DNA of 64,000 nucleotides from Pelagibius sp028280305. Its GTDB lineage: Bacteria; Pseudomonadota; Alphaproteobacteria; Kiloniellales; Kiloniellaceae. The translations under genes and the position numbers were made by a program. Under the pieces are notes generated by a model, which had not been told where the DNA came from, did not search any database, and saw nothing but the letters and a program-made list of their open reading frames with translations. Position 1 is the stretch's first letter. Every line of letters begins with the position of its first letter. The DNA lies in NCBI RefSeq assembly GCF_965233615.1, contig NZ_OZ247495.1. One strand, 5' to 3'. Below, piece after piece: positions 41,837 to 51,642 of this stretch.

Positions 41837-43627
41837 TTAGTCCATGGCCTCGAGTTCTTCGATGAAGCTCTCCACCAGCGCCAGGCCGCGATCCCAGAAA
41901 GCGGGGTCGGAGGCGTCCAGACCGAAAGGCGCCAGCAGTTCCTTGTGCCGCTTGCTGCCGCCCGCCCGCAGCATTTCCAGGTACTTCTCGGCAAAACCGG
42001 TTTCCGCCCCCTGGTAGACCGCATAAAGCGAATTCACCAGGCAGTCGCCGAAGGCATAGGCATAGACGTAGAAAGGCACATGAATGAAATGCGGGATATA
42101 GGCCCAGAAATGCCGGTACTCGTCGTCGAAGGCGATGGACGGCCCCAGACTGGTGGTCTGGGTTTCCAGCCAAATCTCGCCCAGCCGGTCCGGCAGCAGC
42201 TCGCCGCTGCGGCGTTCGTCGTGAACACGGGTTTCGAACTCGTGCATGGCAATCTGGCGCACCACGGTGTTCAGCATGTCCTCGACTTTTGAGGCCAGCA
42301 TGATCTTGCGCTGCTTCGGCGCGGTTTCGGCCGCAAGCATCGCCTGGAAGGTCAGCATCTCGCCGAAGACCGAAGCGGTCTCGGCCAGGGTCAGCGGCGT
42401 TTCCGCCATCAGATGACCCTGGGGCCCGGCCAGCACCTGATGCACGCCATGGCCCAGTTCATGGGCCAGGGTCATGACGTCGCGGGTGCGCCCCTGGTAG
42501 TTCAGCAGCAGATAGGGATGGGCCGAGGGTACGGTCGGATGGGCGAAAGCGCCGGGCGCCTTGCCCGGGCGCACCGGCGCATCGATCCAGGACTGGTCGA
42601 AAAACTGCTTGCCGATCGCCGCCAGAGCCGGCGAGAAGTCGGCATAGGCGTTCAGCACCAGCTGGCGCGCATCCTGCCAGGGGATCAGGCGATCGTCGTC
42701 CTCCGGCAGCGGCGCATTGCGGTCCCAGTAGGGCAAGGCTTCGACGCCGAACCACTTGGCCTTCAGAGCATAGTAGCGGTGGGCCAGGCGCGGGTAGCCG
42801 CGATGCACGGAGCCGACGAGCGCATCGACAACCTCGTCTTCGACGAAATTGGCGAGGTTACGCGAGGAAACCGGCCGGGCATAGCTGCGCCAGCCATCCT
42901 CGATCTCCTTATCCTTGGCCAGGGTGTTGGTGATGAGGGAGAAGACGCGCATGTTGTCGCCCAGCACCTTGCCGAGCGACTTTGCCGCCTCGCGGCGGGC
43001 TGCCGGATCGCGGTCCGTCAGGCGATTGATCACCTCGGCAGAGGTCAGCATCTTGCCTTGATAGGGAAACCGCAGGCTGGCCATGGTTTCATCGAAAAGG
43101 CGGGTCCAGGCGGCGCGTCCGGCCACATACTTCTCGTGCAGCAAACGCTCAAGCTCGTCGGAGAGCTGGTGCGGACGCATGGCGCGCAGGTCACGCAGCC
43201 AGGGCGCGTAACGGGCCAGCCCCGGCGCCTTCAATCTTTCGTCAAGATCCGCGTCCTCAAGGCGGTTCAGCTCCAGCGCAAAGAACAGAAGATTGCTGGA
43301 GATTGTCGTCGAACGCTCCTGCATGCCCTGGAAGAAACGTGAAACCTCGGGATCGCTCATGTCTCCGGAGTAGACCAGTTGAGCGTAGCTCATGACCCGC
43401 CCGAGAACTTCCTGGATCGACTCGAAAGCGGCGATCGCCGCGCCCAGCGCCTCGCCGTCAAGGCTCGCCAACCTGCCGGCATAGGTCTTCTGGAAATCCC
43501 TGGCGCTGTCTTCACTGCGCGCCAGATCCTGTTTCAGTTCCGGCGAATCGGGACCTGGATAAAGATCCGTGAGATCCCAGGCCGGAAGCTCGCCAAGTGC
43601 CTCGTCAACTACCGGTTTACCGTTCAA
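41837..43627 (-). CDS. pepF: M3 family oligoendopeptidase F
   Basis: A 596-residue cytoplasmic zinc metallopeptidase that degrades oligopeptides. The active-site HExxH is in TLAHELGHGVHQVLAG, and the downstream helix FGEMLTFQAML supplies the third ligand position. The N-terminal LPAWDLTDLYPGPDSPELK is typical of PepF-like M3B members. The start is TTG at 43627 with GAGG upstream, giving full family length. No operon partners. Confidence 0.93.
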   Translation of the reverse strand: MNGKPVVDEALGELPAWDLTDLYPGPDSPELKQDLARSEDSARDFQKTYAGRLASLDGEALGAAIAAFESIQEVLGRVMSYAQLVYSGDMSDPEVSRFFQGMQERSTTISSNLLFFALELNRLEDADLDERLKAPGLARYAPWLRDLRAMRPHQLSDELERLLHEKYVAGRAAWTRLFDETMASLRFPYQGKMLTSAEVINRLTDRDPAARREAAKSLGKVLGDNMRVFSLITNTLAKDKEIEDGWRSYARPVSSRNLANFVEDEVVDALVGSVHRGYPRLAHRYYALKAKWFGVEALPYWDRNAPLPEDDDRLIPWQDARQLVLNAYADFSPALAAIGKQFFDQSWIDAPVRPGKAPGAFAHPTVPSAHPYLLLNYQGRTRDVMTLAHELGHGVHQVLAGPQGHLMAETPLTLAETASVFGEMLTFQAMLAAETAPKQRKIMLASKVEDMLNTVVRQIAMHEFETRVHDERRSGELLPDRLGEIWLETQTTSLGPSIAFDDEYRHFWAYIPHFIHVPFYVYAYAFGDCLVNSLYAVYQGAETGFAEKYLEMLRAGGSKRHKELLAPFGLDASDPAFWDRGLALVESFIEELEAMD

Positions 43628-43817
43628 ATCACTACCTCAAAAGACTAATTAGGGGAAAACCACCGACACAACAGCTTGACCCTTTGGGATATAGGCCGCA
43701 AATACTGGTCATCCAGTCAACAAGCCGTCAGCGCCGGGGCCTCTCCGGTCAACATAGCGGGATGAGATTGACAGGGGAAACAGAACTTCCGAATCAAAGC
43801 ATCCCCGGGGAGACGTT

Positions 43818-45656
43818 ATGGATTTCGCGGCCTGGCAATCACTTACGGAGATCTTCTTCGAGCAAGCCAAGACGCGGCGCGATGCCAACTTTCTTTGGTC
43901 GAAGCAGCACGGCGCCTATCGCCCGCAAACCTGGGGAGAGATCGAACAGCAGATCAAGGATCTGACGCGCGGGCTGCGCGACCTGGGCCTGCAGCGGGGC
44001 GACCGCGTTGTCCTGGTGGCGGAAAACCGGCCGGAGTGGCTGGTCGCCGATCTGGCAATCATGGCGGCCGGGGCAATATCGGTGCCCGCCTATACCACCA
44101 ACCTGACAAAAGACCACCTGCACATCCTGACCAACAGCGGCGCCGTCGGTGCCATCGTCTCGGACCGCGCTCTGGCGCAGAAGCTGATGCCGGCCGTGCT
44201 CGACGCTGAGGAGTGCAAGTGGGTCATCGCGATGGAGGATGTGCCGCAGCGCCAGGCCGGCCCCAAGGCGCTGCATCAGTGGCCGGCGGTGATGGAACGG
44301 GGCCGGGCTCTGCCCGACGACGTCGAAGACTATGCGGCTCGAGCCCAGCGCAGCGATACCGCCTGCATCATCTACACCTCGGGCACCGGCGGGGTGCCGC
44401 GCGGGGTGATGTTGAGTCACGGCGCGATTATCTGCAACTGCATGGGCGCCTACGAGTTGCTGAAGAGGGTCGGTTTGGGCCATGAGGTTTTTCTCTGTTT
44501 CCTGCCCTTGTCCCACGCCTATGAGCACACCGCAGGCCAGTTTTTTCCGATCACCATCGGCGCCGAAATCTACTATTCGGAAGGGGTCGAGCATCTGCTG
44601 CGCAACCTCGGCGAGGCAAGGCCCACGATCCTGACCGCCGTGCCCCGCCTCTACGAGTCGATGCACCTGAAGATCCGCCGCAACATGGAAAAGCAAGGCG
44701 GACTGAAGGCCAAGCTCTTCGCCAAGGCCGAGGAGATCGGCCGCAGGCGCTATCTGGCACCTGAAAAGCTGAGCCTGCTGGATAAGTTTCAGGACCTTTT
44801 CCTGGAGATCCTGGTGCGCAAAAAGATCCGGCAGCGCTTCGGCGGGCGCATCAAGGGGATTGTCTCCGGCGGCGCCGCGCTCAACTTCGACATCGGCCTG
44901 TTTTTCACCGCCCTCGGCCTGCCGATCCTTCAGGGTTACGGTCAGACCGAGACGGCGCCGGTGGTCTCCGCCAACCCGCCCTGGAAAGTGAAATTGCATA
45001 CGGTCGGCCCGCCCTTCAAAGGCGTCGAGGTGAAGATCGCCGAGGATGGTGAAATCCTGATCCGCGGCGAGCTGGTGATGAACGGCTATTGGCGCGACGA
45101 GGCGGGGACGGCGCAGGCCATTCAGGACGGCTGGCTGCACACCGGCGACGTCGGCAAGCTCGACGAAGACGGCTATCTGATGATCACCGACCGCAAGAAG
45201 GACATCATCGTCCTCTCCGGCGGCGACAATGTTTCACCGGCCCGCGTCGAGGGGATCCTTACCCTGAGAACGGAAATCAGCCAGGCCATGGTCTATGGCG
45301 ACAAGCGCTCCTACCTGGTCGCCGCGCTGGTGCCGGATGAGGAGTTCATAGCGCACTGGGCCAAGGAGAACGGTAAAGAGCCGGATCTGGCCGCACTGTC
45401 GGAAGACGCCGGTTTCCGCGCTGCCGTTTCCGGCGTGGTGGACAAAGTGAACGGCGAGCTTTCCCCGCTGGAAAAGATTCGCCGCTTTACCATCCTGCCC
45501 GAGGCCTTCACCGTAGAGAATGGCATGATGACGCCGACCTTGAAGATTCGCCGGCACAAGATCCGCGAGGCCTATGGCAGTCGCGTGGAGGCGCTCTACG
45601 AAAAGCGCAAGGACGCCGGACCTTCTTCGGGAGAACAGCCAGGCGTATCGCCTTAA
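43818..45656 (+). CDS. Long-chain acyl-CoA ligase (AMP-forming)
   Basis: A 612-residue ANL-superfamily adenylate-forming enzyme that activates fatty acids. Motifs: the P-loop-like IIYTSGTGGVPRGVMLSHG, the YGQTETAPVVSANPP A5 motif, WLHTGDVGKLDEDGYLMITDRKKDIIV and the C-terminal TPTLKIRRHKI with the catalytic Lys. It is closest to FadD15/acyl-CoA synthetases that activate long chains, but substrate length is not certain. Start ATG with GGGGAGAC ribosome site. It stands alone on the plus strand. Confidence 0.93.
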   Translation: MDFAAWQSLTEIFFEQAKTRRDANFLWSKQHGAYRPQTWGEIEQQIKDLTRGLRDLGLQRGDRVVLVAENRPEWLVADLAIMAAGAISVPAYTTNLTKDHLHILTNSGAVGAIVSDRALAQKLMPAVLDAEECKWVIAMEDVPQRQAGPKALHQWPAVMERGRALPDDVEDYAARAQRSDTACIIYTSGTGGVPRGVMLSHGAIICNCMGAYELLKRVGLGHEVFLCFLPLSHAYEHTAGQFFPITIGAEIYYSEGVEHLLRNLGEARPTILTAVPRLYESMHLKIRRNMEKQGGLKAKLFAKAEEIGRRRYLAPEKLSLLDKFQDLFLEILVRKKIRQRFGGRIKGIVSGGAALNFDIGLFFTALGLPILQGYGQTETAPVVSANPPWKVKLHTVGPPFKGVEVKIAEDGEILIRGELVMNGYWRDEAGTAQAIQDGWLHTGDVGKLDEDGYLMITDRKKDIIVLSGGDNVSPARVEGILTLRTEISQAMVYGDKRSYLVAALVPDEEFIAHWAKENGKEPDLAALSEDAGFRAAVSGVVDKVNGELSPLEKIRRFTILPEAFTVENGMMTPTLKIRRHKIREAYGSRVEALYEKRKDAGPSSGEQPGVSP

Positions 45657-45819
45657 CGCCGCCTAAATCATTGGTCGGATATCAATCATTTCTGATCCTT
45701 GAAGCTGGATCGGCGGCAGAAGCTGTGACATAAGGGGTTTTGAGGCCTTGCTTTGGCTCTCGAAGTGAGAGAATCTCGGGTAACGCTCGGGCACCGTTCT
45801 GAATTGGGGGATTCCTAAG

Positions 45820-46341
45820 GTGATCAAACGCTTAGCGCTCTGGGCAGCGCTGTCCTGTCTCGTTGTCTTTGGCTTCAGCGAACGCGCCACGGCGCAGGTG
45901 ACACTGAATGACACGCCGGCGGTTATCAGCGCCGGTGTGGGCTGGTTCGACCTCGTTCAAACCGACGATCAGGCCGCGGATTTCCGCCTTGAGTATCGTC
46001 ACGGCGACGACTTTCTGTTCCTAAAGCCCTGGGTCGGCCTGGAGGTTACCTCTGAGGGCTCCGTCTGGGGCGGCATCGGTGTTCTGGTCGACGTGGTCTT
46101 CTACGACGACTTCATCCTCACCGGCAGCTTCGCACCGGGTTTTTACGAGGAAGGCGACGGCAAGGATCTTGGCAGCGCGCTCGAGTTCCGCAGCCAGATC
46201 GAACTGGGCTATCAGTTCGAAAACAAATCCCGCCTCTCCCTCGGTTTCAGCCACACCTCCAACGCCAGCATCGACGATGACAATCCCGGCGTTGAAGTGC
46301 TGACGCTCTACTATCACCTGCCGATCGACGAGATCTTCTAG
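45820..46341 (+). CDS. PagL-like lipid A 3-O-deacylase / acyloxyacyl hydrolase
   Basis: A 173-residue outer-membrane beta-barrel with a signal peptide (LALWAALSCLVVFGFSERATAQ). The C-terminal part has the PagL-type catalytic set: His145 and Ser147 in FSHTSNAS and Glu159 in NPGVEVL. The +2 and +14 spacing equals the H-S-E triad known for Pseudomonas PagL. It may remove the 3-O acyl chain of lipid A in the outer membrane. Start GTG follows a weak site, and the gene is otherwise alone. Confidence 0.8.
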   Translation: MIKRLALWAALSCLVVFGFSERATAQVTLNDTPAVISAGVGWFDLVQTDDQAADFRLEYRHGDDFLFLKPWVGLEVTSEGSVWGGIGVLVDVVFYDDFILTGSFAPGFYEEGDGKDLGSALEFRSQIELGYQFENKSRLSLGFSHTSNASIDDDNPGVEVLTLYYHLPIDEIF

Positions 46342-46417
46342 ACCGCGTCTTCTCGAGAGGGATACAGAGGCCGGGCGGCTCAGGCTGCGCCGGCCTCTTT
46401 GATTCGAGCCCAGGCGC

Positions 46418-47389
46418 CTAGGTTTCTCTCGCCGAGGCGCCATTGCCAAGGACACCGAAGCGATTCCGGTAATCCCCGGCAGTCAGGCCGGTGGTGGCGC
46501 GGAAGACCCGGCTGAAGGCGGAAGGATCGAGATAGCCGACGCGCCAGCCGATTTCGCCGACGGGAATGCGGGTCCGCTCCAGCAGTCCGCGCGCCTTCTC
46601 AATACGCAGGTTCTGCAGGTAGGCATTCGGCGTGAAGCCCGTGGCCGCCTTGAAGCGCCTGAGGAAAGTCCGCCCGGAAAGACCTGCACGCCGGGCCATC
46701 GATTTGACGGTAACTTCGCCGTCGGCGTTTCCTTCGAGCCAGTGCTGCAGCGCCAGTATCGCCGCGTCGCCATGGGTCAGCGAAGGCCGGAAACTGCGAT
46801 AGTTGCGTTGCTCGCGCCCGCTGGGATCGACGAGCAATTGGCGTGCCGTTTCGGAGACCACCTGCGGGCCGAGCCATCGCTTGACGAGGAACAGACCCAT
46901 ATCCAGCCAGGCCATCAGCCCGCCGGCGGTGACGATGTCGTGGTCGTCGACCAGCAGGTGTTCGGCATTGAGCTGACTATCGGGAAAGGTTGCGCGGAAC
47001 TCCTCCTCCAAGGCCCAGTGGGTGGTGACGGGCCGGCCCTTCAGCAAGCCGCTGTGACCGAGCCAGAAAGCACCGGCGCAGACCGAGCACATCAGCGCGC
47101 CGGCCCGATGCTGGCGGCGCAGCCAGTCGTGAACCGCCTCTTCATCCCCACCGCGCGCCCGTTCCAGACTGGGCGGCAGAACCACCGCCGCAAAGCGGCC
47201 CGTCGGCGGGTCCTGTATCATCTGCGGGGTGACCTGAGTGACCGTCAACTGGCCGCCGCCCTGCCGCCGGCTGCTGCGATTGGCAATCAGGAACAGGTCG
47301 CCCAGACCCAGAACCGCGGACATCTGCACACCCGGATAGACAAGGATAGCGATCGAAGACTGACTTTGCGTGGCTGTCATGTGGCGCAT
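46418..47389 (-). CDS. GlxA-family transcriptional regulator (DJ-1/PfpI + AraC HTH)
   Basis: A 323-residue regulator: an N-terminal DJ-1/PfpI-like domain (IAILVYPGVQMSAVLGLGDL; CSVCAGAFWLGHSGLLKG) and a C-terminal AraC-type DNA-binding domain (VKSMARRAGLSGRTFLRRFK; VGYLDPSAFSRVFRATTGLT). The first domain probably senses a ligand and no longer acts as an amidase. It is divergent from the isochorismatase-like hydrolase gene, a common pairing that suggests it activates that gene. A start at the second Met (four residues in) is also possible. Confidence 0.9.
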   Translation of the reverse strand: MRHMTATQSQSSIAILVYPGVQMSAVLGLGDLFLIANRSSRRQGGGQLTVTQVTPQMIQDPPTGRFAAVVLPPSLERARGGDEEAVHDWLRRQHRAGALMCSVCAGAFWLGHSGLLKGRPVTTHWALEEEFRATFPDSQLNAEHLLVDDHDIVTAGGLMAWLDMGLFLVKRWLGPQVVSETARQLLVDPSGREQRNYRSFRPSLTHGDAAILALQHWLEGNADGEVTVKSMARRAGLSGRTFLRRFKAATGFTPNAYLQNLRIEKARGLLERTRIPVGEIGWRVGYLDPSAFSRVFRATTGLTAGDYRNRFGVLGNGASARET

Positions 47390-47476
47390 ATAGCATATGA
47401 AATGTCATTTACGCCAATTACAAAACACCGCAAAAGGGTGCAGATATCGGGTCACCGCAAAGAATGGAGACCCGCA

Positions 47477-48031
47477 ATGTCCAAGTCCGCCCTCATCCTT
47501 GTCGATATCCAGAACGACTATTTCGAAGACGGCCGCTGGCCGGTCGACAAGATGCCCGAAGTCGCGGCCAATGCCGCGCGGCTGCTGGCTCACGCCCGCG
47601 ACAGGGGCCAGACCGTCTTCCACGTTCGCCATGAATTCCTCTCCGACGATGCGCCGTTCTTTCGGCCGGGCACGCCGGGCGCCGAAATCCACAGCGCCGT
47701 CGCACCGAAGCAGGGCGAGGCTGTTATCCTGAAGCATCGGCCTAACAGCTTTCACAACACCTCGCTGCACCAGGACCTGAAGACAGCAGGGATCACCGAC
47801 GTCGTTATCTGCGGCGCCATGAGCCAGATGTGCATCGACGCCACGGCCCGGGCCGCCGCCGATTTCGGGTTCGGGGTCACGGTCGTGGAAGATGCCTGCG
47901 GCGCAAAGGAACAGACATTCCGGGAGCAGGCGGTGGCGGCACCTCAGGTCCATGCGGCCTTCATGGCCGCTTTGAACGGCAGCTACGCGCGGGTTCTCTC
48001 CACCGAGCCCTTTCTCGCTGAGAGCGAGTAG
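47477..48031 (+). CDS. Cysteine hydrolase, isochorismatase-like
   Basis: A 184-residue isochorismatase/nicotinamidase-like hydrolase. The Asp in LILVDIQNDYF, the Lys in VILKHRPNSF and the Cys in ICGAMSQMCIDATARAA make the family triad. The substrate is unknown, and several amides or carbamates are possible. ATG at 47477 has GGAGA upstream. It is divergent from the GlxA-type regulator, which may control it. Confidence 0.88.
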   Translation: MSKSALILVDIQNDYFEDGRWPVDKMPEVAANAARLLAHARDRGQTVFHVRHEFLSDDAPFFRPGTPGAEIHSAVAPKQGEAVILKHRPNSFHNTSLHQDLKTAGITDVVICGAMSQMCIDATARAAADFGFGVTVVEDACGAKEQTFREQAVAAPQVHAAFMAALNGSYARVLSTEPFLAESE

Positions 48032-48136
48032 GGGCATTCCGGTGAACCCGCAAGCCGAGAATCGGATAGTTCCCGATCTCAAAACCTCTTTGGGAACCAT
48101 CATGAACACCTTATAGTCTCGTCCGCGCGCCACACC

Positions 48137-48148
48137 GTTATCGGTAAC
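48137..48148. promoter_or_regulatory. Candidate operator upstream of the sugar ABC operon
   Basis: The dyad GTTA-TCGG-TAAC lies 55 bp upstream of the substrate-binding-protein ATG. Its size fits a LacI-like half-site pair, but it lacks a central CG with wide symmetry and no such regulator is encoded nearby. Weak call. Confidence 0.3.
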
Positions 48149-48203
48149 ACCGCGGCCGCAAGGCGCCTACAGAGCGCCGGTTCAAAACAAGGAGGAGGAA
48201 AGA

Positions 48204-49217
48204 ATGCGACTTCCCACAGCGATCGTCGTTGCTGCGCTGGCCATCGGTGCCGGCAATCAGGCCGTGGCCGATACCTCGGACAAGCGTATCGCGCTTTCGA
48301 ACAACTACGCCGGAAACTCATGGCGCCAGGCAATGCTGCGCAGTTGGGACAAGGTGACAAGTCAGGCCGTGGACAAGGGCGTGGTGGCTGCTGCCGACCC
48401 TTTCACCACGGCTGAGAACCAGGTAACCGAACAAGCCGCGCAGATCCAGAACCTCATCCTTCAGGGTTACGACGCCATCGTCATCAACGCCGCTTCGCCC
48501 GAAGGCCTGAACGGGGCCGTCAAGGAAGCCTGCGACGCCGGGGTGACCGTCGTGTCATTCGACGGCGTGGTGACCGAGCCCTGCGCCTGGCGCATCGCCG
48601 TGGATTTCAAGCAAATGGGCAAAGACGAGGTGCTCTACCTCGCGGACAAGCTGCCTGACGGCGGCAATCTGCTGGAGATTCGCGGCCTCGCCGGTGTCTT
48701 CGTCGACGACGAGATTTCGGCCGGCATTCATGAAGGTGTCGCAGAAACCGGGAAATTCAAAATCGTCGGCTCCGTCCACGGCAACTGGGCACAGGACGTT
48801 TCGCAGAAAGCCGTTGCCGGCATCCTGCCAAGCCTGCCGGAAATCGCGGCGGTGGTGACCCAGGGCGGCGACGGCTACGGCGCTGCACAGGCCTTCAAGG
48901 CGGCCGGGCGGCCAACGCCGGTGATCGTCATGGGCAACCGTCACGACGAACTGACCTGGTGGAAGGAACAGAAGGACGCCAGCGGCTACGAGACCATGTC
49001 GGTTTCCATCGCACCGGGTGTCTCGACGCTGGCCTTTTGGGTCGCTCAGCAGGTTCTCGACGGTCAGGACGTGCCGAAAGATCTCGTCGTGCCGTTCCTG
49101 CGTATCGACCAGGGTAATCTCGAAGCAAATCTCGCAAACACAGAGGCCGGCGGTGTCGCCAATGTCGAGTATTCGCTTGAAGATGCCAAGGCGGTGATCG
49201 CGGCAGCCGGGGGCTGA
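48204..49217 (+). CDS. Sugar ABC transporter substrate-binding protein (CUT2 type)
   Basis: A 337-residue periplasmic binding protein with a signal peptide (AIVVAALAIGAGNQAVADTS). It has the Peripla_BP_4 layout: NYAGNSWRQAMLRSWD, QIQNLILQGYDAIVINAASPEGL and the VSFDGVVTEP hinge region. RBS is a strong AGGAGGA. It starts a four-gene operon with an RbsA-like ATPase and two permeases. The sugar is unknown. Confidence 0.92.
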   Translation: MRLPTAIVVAALAIGAGNQAVADTSDKRIALSNNYAGNSWRQAMLRSWDKVTSQAVDKGVVAAADPFTTAENQVTEQAAQIQNLILQGYDAIVINAASPEGLNGAVKEACDAGVTVVSFDGVVTEPCAWRIAVDFKQMGKDEVLYLADKLPDGGNLLEIRGLAGVFVDDEISAGIHEGVAETGKFKIVGSVHGNWAQDVSQKAVAGILPSLPEIAAVVTQGGDGYGAAQAFKAAGRPTPVIVMGNRHDELTWWKEQKDASGYETMSVSIAPGVSTLAFWVAQQVLDGQDVPKDLVVPFLRIDQGNLEANLANTEAGGVANVEYSLEDAKAVIAAAGG

Positions 49218-49249
49218 GCGCGCAGGCGCGCTGCGCTTGTCCGTCGGAT

Positions 49250-50704
49250 ATGGGTGTCTCTTCAGGTACGGCTGCGGAACTGGACGGCGTCGACAAGAGC
49301 TTTGGCGCCGTCCAGGCGCTCGCGGGCGTCAGCCTGTCACTGCAGCGCGGCGAATGCCTGGGTCTTGTCGGACACAACGGGGCCGGCAAATCCACCCTGA
49401 TGAACGTGCTGTCGGGGGTCCTGGCCCCAGATGCCGGGAAGATCGCCATCGACGGCAATGACCTTACCGGACGTTTCGGCGCGGCGGCGGCGCATCGGGC
49501 GGGCGTACGCTGCGTGTTCCAGGAGCTTTCGCTCTGCCCCAATCTCACCGTTGCGGAAAATGCCCGGATCATCCATCCGACGATCCGCGGCATCGGCTGG
49601 CGGCGTCGGGCGCGCGATCTGATCGTCGGCCAACTCGACAAGGTCTTTCCCGGCCACGGGATTCACCCCGATGCGCTGGTCGGCGATCTGTCCATTGCAC
49701 GGCGGCAGATGGTGGAGATCGCGCGGGCTTTTTCCGTAACCGAGGCGCCGGCCAGAGTGGTGATCCTCGACGAACCGACGTCATCGCTCGACACCATCGT
49801 CGCCGGACAGTTGCTCGACTTCGTCCGGCAATACGTTTCCGAGGGCGGTGCCTGTGTCCTCATCTCCCACCTGCTGGGCGAGATCCTTTCCAGCGCCGAC
49901 CGGATCGCGGTGATGCGCGATGGCGGTGTGGTGGCCCTGGACCGCGCTGAAGCTTTCGACCGTACATCCCTGGTGGCGGCGATGGGCAGTGTCGCGGAAG
50001 AGCAAACGGCAGAGGCTAGCGCTTCGAAACGCGACAGCGGGACGGCGGTCGTTCGCGCGCGGCCGAAGGCCCAGGCCGACGCGATGGAACTGACGGCGCA
50101 CCGCGGAGAAGTCGTCGGATTGGCCGGACTCAGCGGGCATGGCCAGACCGATCTGATCGTGCAGGTTTTCGAAGGCTCGGGCGGCGCCGAGGTATCGGGG
50201 GATGTTGCGATGGTGGCCGGCGACCGGCAGAGCGACGGCGTCTTCCCGCTTTGGTCGATTGCCGAGAACATATCGATCGGATCCTTGCGGCGGTTTCTTT
50301 CCGGCCCTCTGCTCGACCGCAGCGAAGAAAAAGCTTTCGCCGAGGGCTGGCGCAGCAAGATCGGTATTCGCACGCCCGATGTCGACGCGCCAATCCTGTC
50401 GCTTTCCGGCGGGAACCAGCAGAAAGCACTCTTCGCCAGGGCCCTGGGCTCAACAGCGGAGATCGTGGTCATGGACGATCCCATGCGCGGCGTCGACATC
50501 GGCACCAAGCAGGAAGTCTACGCCATGATCCGCGACGAAGCCGCCAAGGGCCGCACGTTCCTTTGGTACACGACGGAGATGGATGAGTTGCGCAACTGCG
50601 ATCACGTCTATGTATTCCGCGACGGCATCATCGCCGCCGATCTGACGCGCGGCGAAATGACCGAGGAAAAAGTGCTCCACTCGTCTTTCCGGGCAGACGC
50701 ATGA
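49250..50704 (+). CDS. Sugar ABC transporter ATP-binding protein, tandem domain (RbsA-like)
   Basis: A 484-residue protein with two ABC domains in the inner-face complex. The first is complete: Walker A GHNGAGKSTL, signature DLSIARRQMVEIARA and Walker B VVILDEPTSS. The second has GLAGLSGHGQTDLIVQV in place of Walker A, with no Lys-Ser/Thr, yet a good signature (LSGGNQQKALFARAL) and VVMDDPMRGVD. Only the first site probably binds ATP productively, as usual for RbsA/MglA proteins. It overlaps the next gene by 4 bp. Confidence 0.93.
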   Translation: MGVSSGTAAELDGVDKSFGAVQALAGVSLSLQRGECLGLVGHNGAGKSTLMNVLSGVLAPDAGKIAIDGNDLTGRFGAAAAHRAGVRCVFQELSLCPNLTVAENARIIHPTIRGIGWRRRARDLIVGQLDKVFPGHGIHPDALVGDLSIARRQMVEIARAFSVTEAPARVVILDEPTSSLDTIVAGQLLDFVRQYVSEGGACVLISHLLGEILSSADRIAVMRDGGVVALDRAEAFDRTSLVAAMGSVAEEQTAEASASKRDSGTAVVRARPKAQADAMELTAHRGEVVGLAGLSGHGQTDLIVQVFEGSGGAEVSGDVAMVAGDRQSDGVFPLWSIAENISIGSLRRFLSGPLLDRSEEKAFAEGWRSKIGIRTPDVDAPILSLSGGNQQKALFARALGSTAEIVVMDDPMRGVDIGTKQEVYAMIRDEAAKGRTFLWYTTEMDELRNCDHVYVFRDGIIAADLTRGEMTEEKVLHSSFRADA

Positions 50705-51642
50705 TCAAACAGTTCCTGACGCCCCGGGCGATGCGGGGTGCCCTGCCCATTGCGGCGCTGGTTGTGATTCTGGTTGCGATCTTCTGGCTGCAGCCGCGCA
50801 CCATGAGCTACTTCGGGCTCAACCTGCTGCTCAACCTGGCGATTCCCATCGCGCTGGCGACGATCGCCCAGATGTTCATCCTCTGCGTCAACGACCTCGA
50901 TCTTTCGATCGGCGCCTTCGTCAGCCTCGTCGCCTGCATCACCGCGACCTGGCTCAACGACTCCCCGCTTCTGGGGGCGCTGGCCCTGGCCGGGTTGGTT
51001 CTCGTCTACGCCGGTGTCGGCGCCTTGATCCATCTGCGCAACCTGCCGTCCATTGTCGTGACCCTCGGCATGTCCTTCGTCTGGCTCGGTCTCGCGGTTC
51101 TGGTGCTGCCGACGCCGGGCGGCAAGGCGCCGGAATGGATCCGGGCCCTGATGACCCTGAAGCCCGCCTATGTGCCTTTCCCGGTCATCGCCTCCGTGGT
51201 GATCGCCGGCGTCGTGCATCTGGGCCTCATGCGCTCGGCCTATGGGGCGGTGCTGCGCGGGGCGGGCGGCAACCCGAAGTCGTTGGAGCGGGCGGGCTGG
51301 TCGATCCTGAAGATCAAGATGACCATGTTCGCGCTTGCCGGGTTTTTCGGCGTTCTCTCCGGCATGGCCCTGGTGGGCCTGACCACCTCGGCGGACGCCA
51401 ACATTGCGCTACGCTACACGCTGCTTGCGATCGCCGGCGTGATCCTCGGCGGCGGCGAGTTCGTGGGCGGAAGGGTTTCGCCGGTCGGAGCCGTGGTCGG
51501 CGCCATCGTCCTGACCTTGGCAGGTTCCTTCCTCTCCTTTCTCCGCCTCAATCCGGACTGGCAGATCGGCGCGCAGGGCGCGATCCTCATCATTGTGCTG
51601 GCGCTGCGTGTCCTGATCTCGCGGATGGAGGTGCGGTCGTGA
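50701..51642 (+). CDS. Sugar ABC transporter permease 1 (RbsC-like)
   Basis: A 313-residue inner-membrane permease with about eight to ten hydrophobic helices. The RbsC-family segment NDLDLSIGAFVSLVACITATWL is seen near residue 65, and ILGGGEFVGGRVSPVGAVVGAIVL near the C-terminus. It starts at ATG overlapping the ATPase gene (ATGA) and its stop overlaps permease 2 (GTGA). With two different permeases the channel may be a heterodimer. Confidence 0.92.
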   Translation: MIKQFLTPRAMRGALPIAALVVILVAIFWLQPRTMSYFGLNLLLNLAIPIALATIAQMFILCVNDLDLSIGAFVSLVACITATWLNDSPLLGALALAGLVLVYAGVGALIHLRNLPSIVVTLGMSFVWLGLAVLVLPTPGGKAPEWIRALMTLKPAYVPFPVIASVVIAGVVHLGLMRSAYGAVLRGAGGNPKSLERAGWSILKIKMTMFALAGFFGVLSGMALVGLTTSADANIALRYTLLAIAGVILGGGEFVGGRVSPVGAVVGAIVLTLAGSFLSFLRLNPDWQIGAQGAILIIVLALRVLISRMEVRS

